From CAZUXE01 sp964624585 (GTDB lineage: Bacteria; Hydrothermota; Tepidihabitantia; B3-TA06): a stretch of DNA of 63,816 nt. A program made the translations under genes and the position numbers. How positions within the stretch are numbered: the first letter of the stretch is position 1; every line of letters starts with the position of its first letter. Below, piece after piece: positions 27,760-34,874 of this stretch. Under the pieces are notes generated by a model. That model did not search any database and was not told the origin of the DNA. It worked only from the letters and a program-made list of their open reading frames with translations. The stretch is from positions 1-63,816 of the forward strand of contig CAZUXE010000010.1 of the NCBI GenBank assembly GCA_964624585.1, written 5' to 3'.

Positions 27760-29772
27760 CTATTGTAGCTTCACTACCTTGGAAGATAAAACCCCTGTAC
27801 TACTCTCAAGTCTTACGAAGTATACCCCAGATGCCCAATTACCAACAGGCCACAAGCGATTATAAGTAGCTGACTTACCTGAATAAAACTCCCGCACCAA
27901 ACGACCAGAAGCATCATATACCGCAAGGGTTACCTGTTGTGAAGTAGGATTGCTGAATCTAAGGTGAAGAATATTAATTACTGTTTCATCAACTGATAAA
28001 CTAATTGCTTCTTTGGCAATATCAGCTGGAGTTTCCTCTACACCTGGCCTAGGAACACCATCTATATCGTCGTGATATTTTATTTTGCAAAGCAGCTTGT
28101 TATAAGGGTCAAGAATAAAAGAATCCGGTTTAGCCACAACTTCTACTGAAAAACATTGATAACCTATGCTGTCTGTCAATTGGATTATGTTTGTATCATT
28201 ATTTGAAAAAATCGCTATTTCAAGCGGCATTCGGAATGGAAAGTAATGTAGCGATTGATTCTGCATCTGCGAAATGGCAAAATCAACCTGATACGCGCCT
28301 GACGACTGATAAGCTGGCGGCTTAACCCGCCAACCTATTTCGTAGAAAGGATGCCCCTGGGCATAAACCCATTCATCAAAAAACCAATCTAAATCTTGAC
28401 CTGCTGACTTTTCCACCGCTTCCTGGAACTCCTGAGTAGTAGCTATCGAATTAGCATATTCTAAAGCGTATGCGCTGAGGGCATTCAGGAATTTCTGACG
28501 CCCCAAAAGCTGACGCAACATATGCAGAACACTCCCGCCTTTATCGTATGAAATCGCATCAAATCGACCACCGAAAACTGTATCGTACAAAGGATGTTGG
28601 AATAAGTCTTTCATGTAAAAATAACGTAACATTATCTCCTTCATATGTATATCGTATATACTATCTCCGCGATCATGCTCAAACCACAAGGCTTCGCAAT
28701 AGGTTGCAAAACCTTCATTAAGCCATATATCCGCCCAGGTAGCACAGGTTATCCAATCTCCCCACCAGTGATGCGCAAGCTCATGGGCTATCAAGAAATC
28801 AAAATCACCCCTATAACATGCTGTAAATGTGCAAGTTGTATGCTCCATCGCTCCTCGCAACTTACCTCCAAGATCAACCTGGGCGTACTTCTCATCAGCA
28901 AAAGGATACGGTGGGAATATCTTTGAAAAAAACTCCACCATTGCCGGAGTTTTAGCAAATGAAGATTCTTCTCCCTCATCTACCTTGAGCAACCATAATT
29001 TTACAGGTACTTTTTGATTACCAAGTATTGCGAAATCATCTTTAATTATAAAATTCTTACTTGCAGCAAAAGCGATAAGATAAGTTGGCTGAGGGTAATG
29101 TTCCTTCCATACATAAGTCCACCAGTTGCCCGACTTAAGCTCCGATTCAAGGGTCCCGTTACCCACTACAATATTACCTGCAGGTACGATTATACGTTGA
29201 GTAAAAGTCGCCTTGTCCGAAGGCCAATCATAACACGGTATCCAGTTCCTTGCTCCCTTTGGTTCCGTATGAGTAAAAGTTACTGAACGTGCCTCTGTAG
29301 TTGTATCAATAGACAAACCTCCAGTCTGGCGAGTATAATAAGGCCTTCCATGGTAAGCTATCTTTATAAAAAGAGTCTCTGAGGTATGAACCTTTTTACC
29401 TAAAGAAATAAGCAACAACTTATCCTTAGTTCTTACCCAATTGAGCTTTCTTACCCTATTCTGCATTGATTGAAGAGCCATATCTTCTATTGATTCAATG
29501 GTAAAAGTAGTATCAAAATTCAAACCTATGGTATCCAAAGTGTCTGAAAGCGCTTCAATAGTAATGGTTACATTAGCCCAAATAGAGTCGTTGGGGATAT
29601 CTACTGTCATTTCTATATCATAATTGAGAACATCAAAATCGTGTCCCCTATCCCAATAATCCCCCAAGAACATTGCATTTTCGTTCACTCCTTCTTGTTT
29701 ATAAAAAAACTCATGGTTTTCAAATGAAGGTAAAGGAATTTGAGTAAATAATAGGACTAAAATAGACGTCAT
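27760..29772 (-). CDS. secreted M1-family aminopeptidase with C-terminal sorting tail (3)
   Basis: 670 residues from the ATG at 29772, which has AAGGAGG 5 nt upstream and is followed directly by a signal peptide (TSILVLLFTQIPLPS). A start nine codons further up lacks these marks. Zinc motif HELAHHWWGD ... NEGFATYCEALWFEH and tyrosine motif ISYDKGGSVLHMLRQL are intact. The substrate-binding loop reads GAMEH instead of GAMEN. The C-terminal tail (VTLAVYDASGRLVREF, ASGVYFVRLESS, SKVVKL) is of the type-A sorting kind. It is a paralogue of the two M1 genes downstream. Confidence 0.92.
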   Translation of the reverse strand: MTSILVLLFTQIPLPSFENHEFFYKQEGVNENAMFLGDYWDRGHDFDVLNYDIEMTVDIPNDSIWANVTITIEALSDTLDTIGLNFDTTFTIESIEDMALQSMQNRVRKLNWVRTKDKLLLISLGKKVHTSETLFIKIAYHGRPYYTRQTGGLSIDTTTEARSVTFTHTEPKGARNWIPCYDWPSDKATFTQRIIVPAGNIVVGNGTLESELKSGNWWTYVWKEHYPQPTYLIAFAASKNFIIKDDFAILGNQKVPVKLWLLKVDEGEESSFAKTPAMVEFFSKIFPPYPFADEKYAQVDLGGKLRGAMEHTTCTFTACYRGDFDFLIAHELAHHWWGDWITCATWADIWLNEGFATYCEALWFEHDRGDSIYDIHMKEIMLRYFYMKDLFQHPLYDTVFGGRFDAISYDKGGSVLHMLRQLLGRQKFLNALSAYALEYANSIATTQEFQEAVEKSAGQDLDWFFDEWVYAQGHPFYEIGWRVKPPAYQSSGAYQVDFAISQMQNQSLHYFPFRMPLEIAIFSNNDTNIIQLTDSIGYQCFSVEVVAKPDSFILDPYNKLLCKIKYHDDIDGVPRPGVEETPADIAKEAISLSVDETVINILHLRFSNPTSQQVTLAVYDASGRLVREFYSGKSATYNRLWPVGNWASGVYFVRLESSTGVLSSKVVKLQ
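29543..29661 (-). repeat. 119-bp near-identical segment shared with 27444-27562
   Basis: Counterpart of the segment in M1 gene 2, with seven mismatches by eye. Confidence 0.85.
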
Positions 29773-29802
29773 CTCATCCTCCTTAGTTAGACCACACAAT
29801 TT

Positions 29803-29830
29803 AGTATAAAAAACTTCTGTACGATGTCAA
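29803..29830 (-). promoter_or_regulatory. promoter of M1 gene 3
   Basis: Minus strand TTGACA (29830-29825), 16-nt spacer, TATACT (29808-29803). It gives a leader of about 25 nt carrying the AAGGAGG site. Confidence 0.7.
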
Positions 29831-29851
29831 GTTTAAGAGTTATCCACATAT

Positions 29852-29880
29852 AAAAAAGGCCGGCTTAAGCCGGCCTTTTT
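29852..29880 (-). terminator. terminator of cdd-maeB unit
   Basis: A perfect palindrome AAAAAAGGCCGGCTTA and its complement, with G/C-rich stem and T runs on both sides. It lies 20 nt after the malic enzyme stop codon on the minus strand and would terminate either direction. Confidence 0.9.
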
Positions 29881-29900
29881 TCGTCAGGATGTAATATTAT

Positions 29901-31250
29901 CTATACCCCTTCAGGCGCTGGAGGAATGTGTCCCTCTTTCATAAGAAGTTGAACAGATTCGCGGGCATTGCGTATAATAACTTCAGCATTCTTCATTATA
30001 TCATCATAGCTTAGATTAGTAATACCGGCAACACCTTCTTCAATCGCCTTCATGCCTACTGCTGCGGCTTCACGAGGGAAAACTTCCCATTCATCCATTG
30101 AAGGAATAATATAATCTTCACGTAAGCCTCTTTCTTCTGCGACTTTAGCTAATTCCTTAGCTGCGGCAATGCACATACCATCGGTAATGGTTTTTGCCCG
30201 AACGTCAAGCGCACCACGGAAGATACCTGGAAATCCCAATGAATTGTTTACCTGATTCGGAAAATCGGAACGACCTGTTGCAACAATAACAGCGCCAGCT
30301 TCTTTAGCCTCCCAGGGCCATATTTCAGGCACAGGATTAGCGCAAGGGAAAACCACAGCATCTTTTGCCATACCTTTTATCCATTCGGGAAGAATTGTTC
30401 CTGGACCTGGAGTAGATGCACCAACAACAGCATCAGCACCACGCATGGCATCGGCAGGACCGCCTGTAACCTGTTCATCGTTAGTAATTTGAGCAAGTTC
30501 CCACTTTTCCTTATACTTCTCAGCCAATTCAGTACGGCCTTTATGAATAGCTCCCTTGGAATCAACAAGGATAATATTCCCAGGTTTGAAGCCACCGGCA
30601 ATGGCCACATGAGCAGCGCGAATGTTAGAAGCGCCAGCTCCAATGAACACCAATTTGGCATCTTCAATTTTCTTACCCACGAATTTAAGGGCATTTATAA
30701 GCCCTGCGTAAATTATTGCCGCGGTTCCCTGCTGGTCGTCATGCCACACTGGAATACGGGCGCGTTTACGAAGTTCATCAAGAACATAAAAACACTTTGG
30801 TTGAGAAATATCTTCCAGATTAACACCTCCGAACGTAGGCTGCATCAAAAGAACAGTCTCAATAATTTTATCGGGGTCTTTAGTATCCAAACAAATAGGA
30901 AAGGCATCAACACCACCAAGATACTTAAACAAAAGCCCCTTACCTTCCATAACTGGTAAACCGGCCTCAGGACCAATATCGCCCAAACCAAGAACACGGG
31001 TTCCATCAGTAACAACCGCAACCATATTTCCTTTATTGGTATGTTCAAACACCTTTTCCGGATTGTCGCGTATATCAAGACACGGCTTTGCAACACCAGG
31101 CGTATACCATATGGCAAAATCGTCAAGGCTACGCACACAACATTTAGAGGTTACCTGAATCTTACCCTTATAATGAGGATGCATAACCATGGCGTCTTTG
31201 CCTGGCTTATTTGCTTTAGCTAGCAATTCATCGACATTCTTTTGGTCCAT
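29901..31250 (-). CDS. NAD(P)-dependent malic enzyme
   Basis: 449 residues, the short bacterial/archaeal form without a phosphotransacetylase domain. It oxidatively decarboxylates malate to pyruvate. Marks are SKCCVRSLDDFAIWYTPGVA near the start, GDIGPEAGLPVMEGKGLLFK, the metal site IPVWHDDQQGTAAI (about 165-178) and the Rossmann loop FIGAGASNIRAA. AAGGAG is 9 nt upstream of the ATG. The ATG overlaps the cdd stop by one base (TAATG), so the genes are cotranscribed. Confidence 0.94.
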   Translation of the reverse strand: MDQKNVDELLAKANKPGKDAMVMHPHYKGKIQVTSKCCVRSLDDFAIWYTPGVAKPCLDIRDNPEKVFEHTNKGNMVAVVTDGTRVLGLGDIGPEAGLPVMEGKGLLFKYLGGVDAFPICLDTKDPDKIIETVLLMQPTFGGVNLEDISQPKCFYVLDELRKRARIPVWHDDQQGTAAIIYAGLINALKFVGKKIEDAKLVFIGAGASNIRAAHVAIAGGFKPGNIILVDSKGAIHKGRTELAEKYKEKWELAQITNDEQVTGGPADAMRGADAVVGASTPGPGTILPEWIKGMAKDAVVFPCANPVPEIWPWEAKEAGAVIVATGRSDFPNQVNNSLGFPGIFRGALDVRAKTITDGMCIAAAKELAKVAEERGLREDYIIPSMDEWEVFPREAAAVGMKAIEEGVAGITNLSYDDIMKNAEVIIRNARESVQLLMKEGHIPPAPEGV

Positions 31251-31693
31251 TATGGTTTCTCCTTATAATTGGGATTAATGTTTTCTTTATCAAATCTTTC
31301 AGGTAAAAGCTGATTAAAACTCAACCAGCGTTCTTTTACTTTTGTAAAAAGAAGAATTGGGATATCCCCTTGTTTGAAATCAGGATCGGTAAATTCGGCA
31401 ATTACTTGAAGACATGCGCCACAAGGCGGGGTTACTCCATCGGTATTCGTAAATACAGCTAACGCTCTAATTTTGCGCTCACCATCTGATAGAGCAGCAA
31501 AGACAGCTACCCGTTCGGCACAAATACTGAGACCGTAGGAGACGTTCTCTATATTACAACCCGCATATATTTTACCCGACGAAGCTAAAACAGCAGCACC
31601 AACTGCAAAACCAGAATATGGCGAATAGGCGTTCGCCGCAACCTTTCTGGCAGCAGTTTTCATAGCTACAACAAGATTTTCATCAAGCACCAT
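31250..31693 (-). CDS. cdd: cytidine deaminase
   Basis: 147 residues. Zinc and catalytic motif CNIENVSYGLSICAERVAVF (CAE) and the PCGACLQVIAEF pair are both present, with NAYSPYSGFAVGAAVL near the N-terminus. This is the homotetrameric short form that converts cytidine to uridine for pyrimidine salvage. The last ~25 residues (LPERFDKENINPNY) extend beyond the usual length slightly. It heads the unit with malic enzyme. Confidence 0.95.
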   Translation of the reverse strand: MVLDENLVVAMKTAARKVAANAYSPYSGFAVGAAVLASSGKIYAGCNIENVSYGLSICAERVAVFAALSDGERKIRALAVFTNTDGVTPPCGACLQVIAEFTDPDFKQGDIPILLFTKVKERWLSFNQLLPERFDKENINPNYKEKP

Positions 31694-32166
31694 TTTATCC
31701 TTCAGAATATCCCTTCTTTTTCAGGACACCTTTTTATTAAAAGATACCTTCCCCTCGTTTTTTGAAAAGATTTTTCCCTGATTTCGTAATCCGGCAACAT
31801 ATCGGCAAAACATACGCCGAATTCCGTTAATGTCAAGCTAAACGCTTAATTATACTCTTGATAGTTGAAAAAAACGATTCTCCAATATTACATATCCATA
31901 GAACTTTTGAGCAGATTACAGCGAAATAGACTCATCTGTCGAAAACCATTATAATACGTTTAACAAAAGAACAGCCCGAAAATTACGAACCAGAAAAACT
32001 ATAAACTACACAGATAAATAACCTATTGTTCTTTCGTCAACAATAAGCACAGTAATATTTTATGTATCCGTTCACCCTAAGTTCCTGTACCTTTTTATAA
32101 TGAAAACCCTTGAATTACAAAGAAGCCAAAAGAAAGATATTGATCAAAAACACGCTTCTTCCTCCC
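31694..32166. other. intergenic, no gene seen
   Basis: About 470 nt of A/T-rich sequence between cdd and the rnpB promoter. It presumably holds the cdd promoter. No coding pattern or RNA fold recognised. Confidence 0.5.
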
Positions 32167-32195
32167 TTGACATAATAAGCGTCTAATATTACAAT
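32167..32195 (+). promoter_or_regulatory. rnpB promoter
   Basis: TTGACA (32167-32172), 17-nt spacer, TACAAT (32190-32195). The RNA 5' end at 32201 is 5 nt after the -10 box, which gives an internal measure of start-site distance in this genome. Confidence 0.85.
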
Positions 32196-32200
32196 ACTTA

Positions 32201-32567
<367 letters not shown>

Positions 32568-32585
32568 AAGATATATCTATTATTG

Positions 32586-32612
32586 ACAGGGGTGCATCCG
32601 CGCCCCTGTTTA
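32586..32612 (+). terminator. probable rnpB terminator
   Basis: ACAGGGG and CCCCTGT (32586-32592/32603-32609) form a G/C-rich stem 18 nt after the RNA 3' end. The following T run is short (TTTA). Confidence 0.6.
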
Positions 32613-32644
32613 CTATCGCTATTGGCGTATTCTTATAGAATTTA

Positions 32645-32672
32645 TTGACAAGCTATCGCCATCACCTATAAT
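32645..32672 (+). promoter_or_regulatory. leaderless promoter of barrel gene at 32679
   Basis: Perfect TTGACA (32645-32650) and TATAAT (32667-32672) with a 16-nt spacer. The ATG is 6 nt after the -10 box and no Shine-Dalgarno fits in between. Confidence 0.75.
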
Positions 32673-32678
32673 GGTTTT

Positions 32679-33380
32679 ATGGGTGCATTTATATTATTCT
32701 TACTTGGCAGCTTTGGTCAAATTTCAACAGCTGGATTTGCACAAGACAATCTTGGAGCATTGATGGCTGGCCCTGAAATGGTGGCTACAATTATTCAAAA
32801 CACGCAATCAGTCGATATTGCTTTCTATGCAGGTTTGCAAACAAAAGCCTTGATTCAATCGCCCTATAATGGATATGTAGTCTTTGTTCAACCGGAATTT
32901 GGGCTGATGACGAATACATTTTGTGTATCTTTAGGCTATCTTTTATCTCCTTTTTCGGCAGGAGGTGTTAAGGGAGTTCCATTAAAACTTGACGCCGCTG
33001 TAAACTTAAACCTTACCGAAGACTTTGCATTCAGGCCAAGGATTTCACTTCTTGCACCTGCCCAATTTTTCTCATACGACCCCTCTTTTGCATACAACTT
33101 GCACCTAACCGCAGGAGCAGGCGCCGATTTAGCCTATTGTTTCATTAGAGCAAAAAAACTTAAATCGCTTATATCTCTGGGAGGCACCGCTGCTTACGGA
33201 TACGGCGACCTTGTCATGGATATTGATGGTTATAAGGAACACCTCAAAGGTTTTGGAGTCGCAGGCAATGCCTCACTTTCTGCATTATATGCCTTTAAAA
33301 AATTAAGTATGGGTATTGAGGCAAAGCTTTCATACGGTGGAAAATTTATCCCTAAGCTTTCAATTGTCTGTTTATGGTAG
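32679..33380 (+). CDS. exported outer-membrane beta-barrel-like protein
   Basis: 233 residues. A signal peptide (GAFILFLLGSFGQISTAGFA, about 1-21) precedes alternating strands rich in glycine, tyrosine and phenylalanine (FAFRPRISLLAPAQFF, LHLTAGAGADLAYCFI, GIEAKLSYGGKFIPKLSIV). It ends CLW, where a terminal aromatic is typical of barrels. No family recognised. It precedes the PorV-like array on the same strand but is separated by about 200 nt. Confidence 0.6.
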   Translation: MGAFILFLLGSFGQISTAGFAQDNLGALMAGPEMVATIIQNTQSVDIAFYAGLQTKALIQSPYNGYVVFVQPEFGLMTNTFCVSLGYLLSPFSAGGVKGVPLKLDAAVNLNLTEDFAFRPRISLLAPAQFFSYDPSFAYNLHLTAGAGADLAYCFIRAKKLKSLISLGGTAAYGYGDLVMDIDGYKEHLKGFGVAGNASLSALYAFKKLSMGIEAKLSYGGKFIPKLSIVCLW

Positions 33381-33583
33381 ACTTTAACCGTAGAAGACAG
33401 AAATTATTGTTTTGCAATGCTTAAATTTACTCCCGCGGTCTGCGGCAATCTCAAGAGAATGAAGGCCGATAATCAACTTTCCCACAGTAGTTTTAAGACT
33501 AGGACATTCGTGTATATGCTTGGCCTGAAACTGATTCTCAGCTATGAAAGAACGAAATCTTTCCATAGAATACCGGCATAGGC

Positions 33584-33712
33584 ATGATAAATCTTGAGGT
33601 ATTATTAGCTACGCAGCCAATCACAATAGCTACACCATTTCTTAAACTTGGGGTGGGAGCAAAGCCGGTCGTGACCATTTGGCCGCGCGTTATGGGCGAG
33701 GCGCTCCTATGA
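33584..33712 (+). CDS. mini-ORF 0: diverged copy of a PorV-like N-terminus
   Basis: 42 codons, ATG at 33584. The product has a short hydrophobic start (MINLEVLLATQ), then PFLKLGVGAKPV matching the PorV-like entry strand, then VTIWPRVMGEALL and TGA. Its stop overlaps the ATG of the next copy as ATGA. Its 5' half is unlike the next copies while its last ~50 nt are identical to them. It could be a degenerate duplicate, a leader cistron, or real; no ribosome site is clear. Confidence 0.4.
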   Translation: MINLEVLLATQPITIATPFLKLGVGAKPVVTIWPRVMGEALL

Positions 33713-33855
33713 ACATCAGCATTATAATAATGAACCTCGCCCTACTACTGCCAGCTCAAGCTGTTACTGTAGGTATGCCCTTTCTTAAACTTGGAGTGGG
33801 AACAAGACCTGTCGTGACCATTTGGTCGCGCGTTATGGGCGAGGCGCTCCTATGA
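33709..33855 (+). CDS. mini-ORF 1: PorV-like signal peptide plus first strand
   Basis: 48 codons plus TGA. MNISIIIMNLALLLPAQA is a signal peptide with an AxA cleavage site. The mature part would be VTVGMPFLKLGVGTRPV, as in the full-length gene, followed by VTIWSRVMGEALL and the stop. Relative to the full gene an 18-nt insertion (about 33814-33831) and a changed end replace AMGEAFTA. The stop TGA overlaps the next ATG by 4 nt (ATGA). If translated it would release a ~30-residue peptide. Confidence 0.4.
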   Translation: MNISIIIMNLALLLPAQAVTVGMPFLKLGVGTRPVVTIWSRVMGEALL

Positions 33856-34874
33856 ACATCAGCATTATAATAATGAACCTCNNNNNNNNNNNNNNNNNNN
33901 NNNNNNNNNNNNNNNNNNNNNNNNNNNNNNNNNNNNNNNNNNNNNNNNNNNNNNNNNNNNNNNNNNNNNNNNNNNNNNNNNAAGCTGTTACTGTAGGTAT
34001 GCCCTTTCTTAAACTTGGAGTGGGAACAAGACCTGTTGCCATGGGCGAGGCGTTTACAGCCATATCCGATGACGCCAACGCCATGTTTTACAATCCTGCC
34101 GGTATGGGTATGCACTTTGGAGCCCACGGAACATTGATGCTCGTAAGCCTATACGGTTCTGCAACTTACGGTTGCGGGGCATTGGTAATTCCTGTTTCTT
34201 CAAGACCTCAAATTGGCATTGGACTTGCCGGTGGCTATCTTTCAACTAGCGATACCATACGTGACCGGTATGGCAATGTTACAGGGAAATTTCAGATCTA
34301 TGACGCTCTAGGAGCTTTGGGTATCGGTTGGAGAGCAAGCAGTTACCTTTCTTTTGGGGCTGTAGGTAAATTTGTTGCCTCGAAAATCCATAACTATCAC
34401 GCTTATTCATTACTTGGCGATTTTGGATTAATGGTCAACCCAACCAAATATCTGTACTTTGGACTAAGCCTACAGCATTTGGGAACGCCGCGAAGATTCA
34501 TTAATGATTTTGAACTTGCTCCCACAACTATTAAGGGGGGGCTGGCTTTGAAATTTCCTTTTGGAAAAAGCCATCTTCTTTTGTCTTCAGATTTAATGTG
34601 GCCGATAAACGATTTACCTGTATTAGCTTTAGGTGGAGAGTTCAAGCTTTACTTAAAACCTAAGGATAATGTAGGAACTTCAGGGTTCATTGTCCACGCC
34701 GGTTACCGTTCCGGCTACCACCTAGGCGAATGGGGAGGAACAAGTTTCGGATTGGGTTACGAGTACGAGGTATGGGAGGCATTTCATATAACACTGGAGG
34801 CGGTATATTTATCTTACGGATTTCTTGGAAACTCGGAATATCTGTCCTTTTCAGCAAGTTTTGCGCCATTCTAA
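33852..34874 (+). CDS. PorV/PorQ-like outer-membrane barrel protein, interrupted by assembly gap
   Basis: ATG at 33852 is the third start in the tandem array. The 100-N gap (33882-33981) falls inside the signal peptide. Both 100 and the expected 19 nt leave the same reading frame, and a 19-nt fill gives 313 residues with the signal MNISIIIMNLALLLPAQA. The mature part starts VTVGMPFLKLGVGTRPVAMG and continues EAFTAISDDANAMFYNPAGM, the classic PorV/UPF0164 signature. Barrel strands follow to a terminal SFSASFAPF. In type IX systems PorV carries cargo at the outer membrane, but that role here is inferred. The last 188 nt overlap the convergent gene. Confidence 0.8.
   Translation: MNISIIIMNLXXXXXXXXXXXXXXXXXXXXXXXXXXXXXXXXXXAVTVGMPFLKLGVGTRPVAMGEAFTAISDDANAMFYNPAGMGMHFGAHGTLMLVSLYGSATYGCGALVIPVSSRPQIGIGLAGGYLSTSDTIRDRYGNVTGKFQIYDALGALGIGWRASSYLSFGAVGKFVASKIHNYHAYSLLGDFGLMVNPTKYLYFGLSLQHLGTPRRFINDFELAPTTIKGGLALKFPFGKSHLLLSSDLMWPINDLPVLALGGEFKLYLKPKDNVGTSGFIVHAGYRSGYHLGEWGGTSFGLGYEYEVWEAFHITLEAVYLSYGFLGNSEYLSFSASFAPF
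33882..33981. other. scaffold gap of 100 N
   Basis: Exactly 100 N, the usual placeholder for unknown length. The flanks match a repeat unit with 19 nt missing, so the true gap is 19 nt or 19 plus a multiple of 143. Confidence 0.97.

Larger units (their letters stand above)
33638..34024 (+). repeat. 143-bp tandem repeat spanning an assembly gap
   Basis: The marker TTTCTTAAACTTGG occurs at 33638, 33781 and 34005. The first interval is 143. The second is 224, of which 100 are N. In the complete unit, 19 nt lie between the bases that flank the gap, and replacing 100 by 19 makes the second interval 143 too. Each unit carries the end of one reading frame and the start (ATGAACATCAGC) of the next. 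Confidence 0.85.

Noticed and set aside
33384..33566. 60-codon minus-strand reading frame (MERFRSFIAENQF...) between the barrel gene and the mini-ORF array
   Set aside because: It reads like ordinary protein, but there is no ribosome site, promoter or recognised family. It may be a gene remnant, and I could not support it.
33638..34024. Tandem repeat as a CRISPR array
   Set aside because: Direct tandem units of 143 bp with no spacer between unique sequences; coding content explains them.
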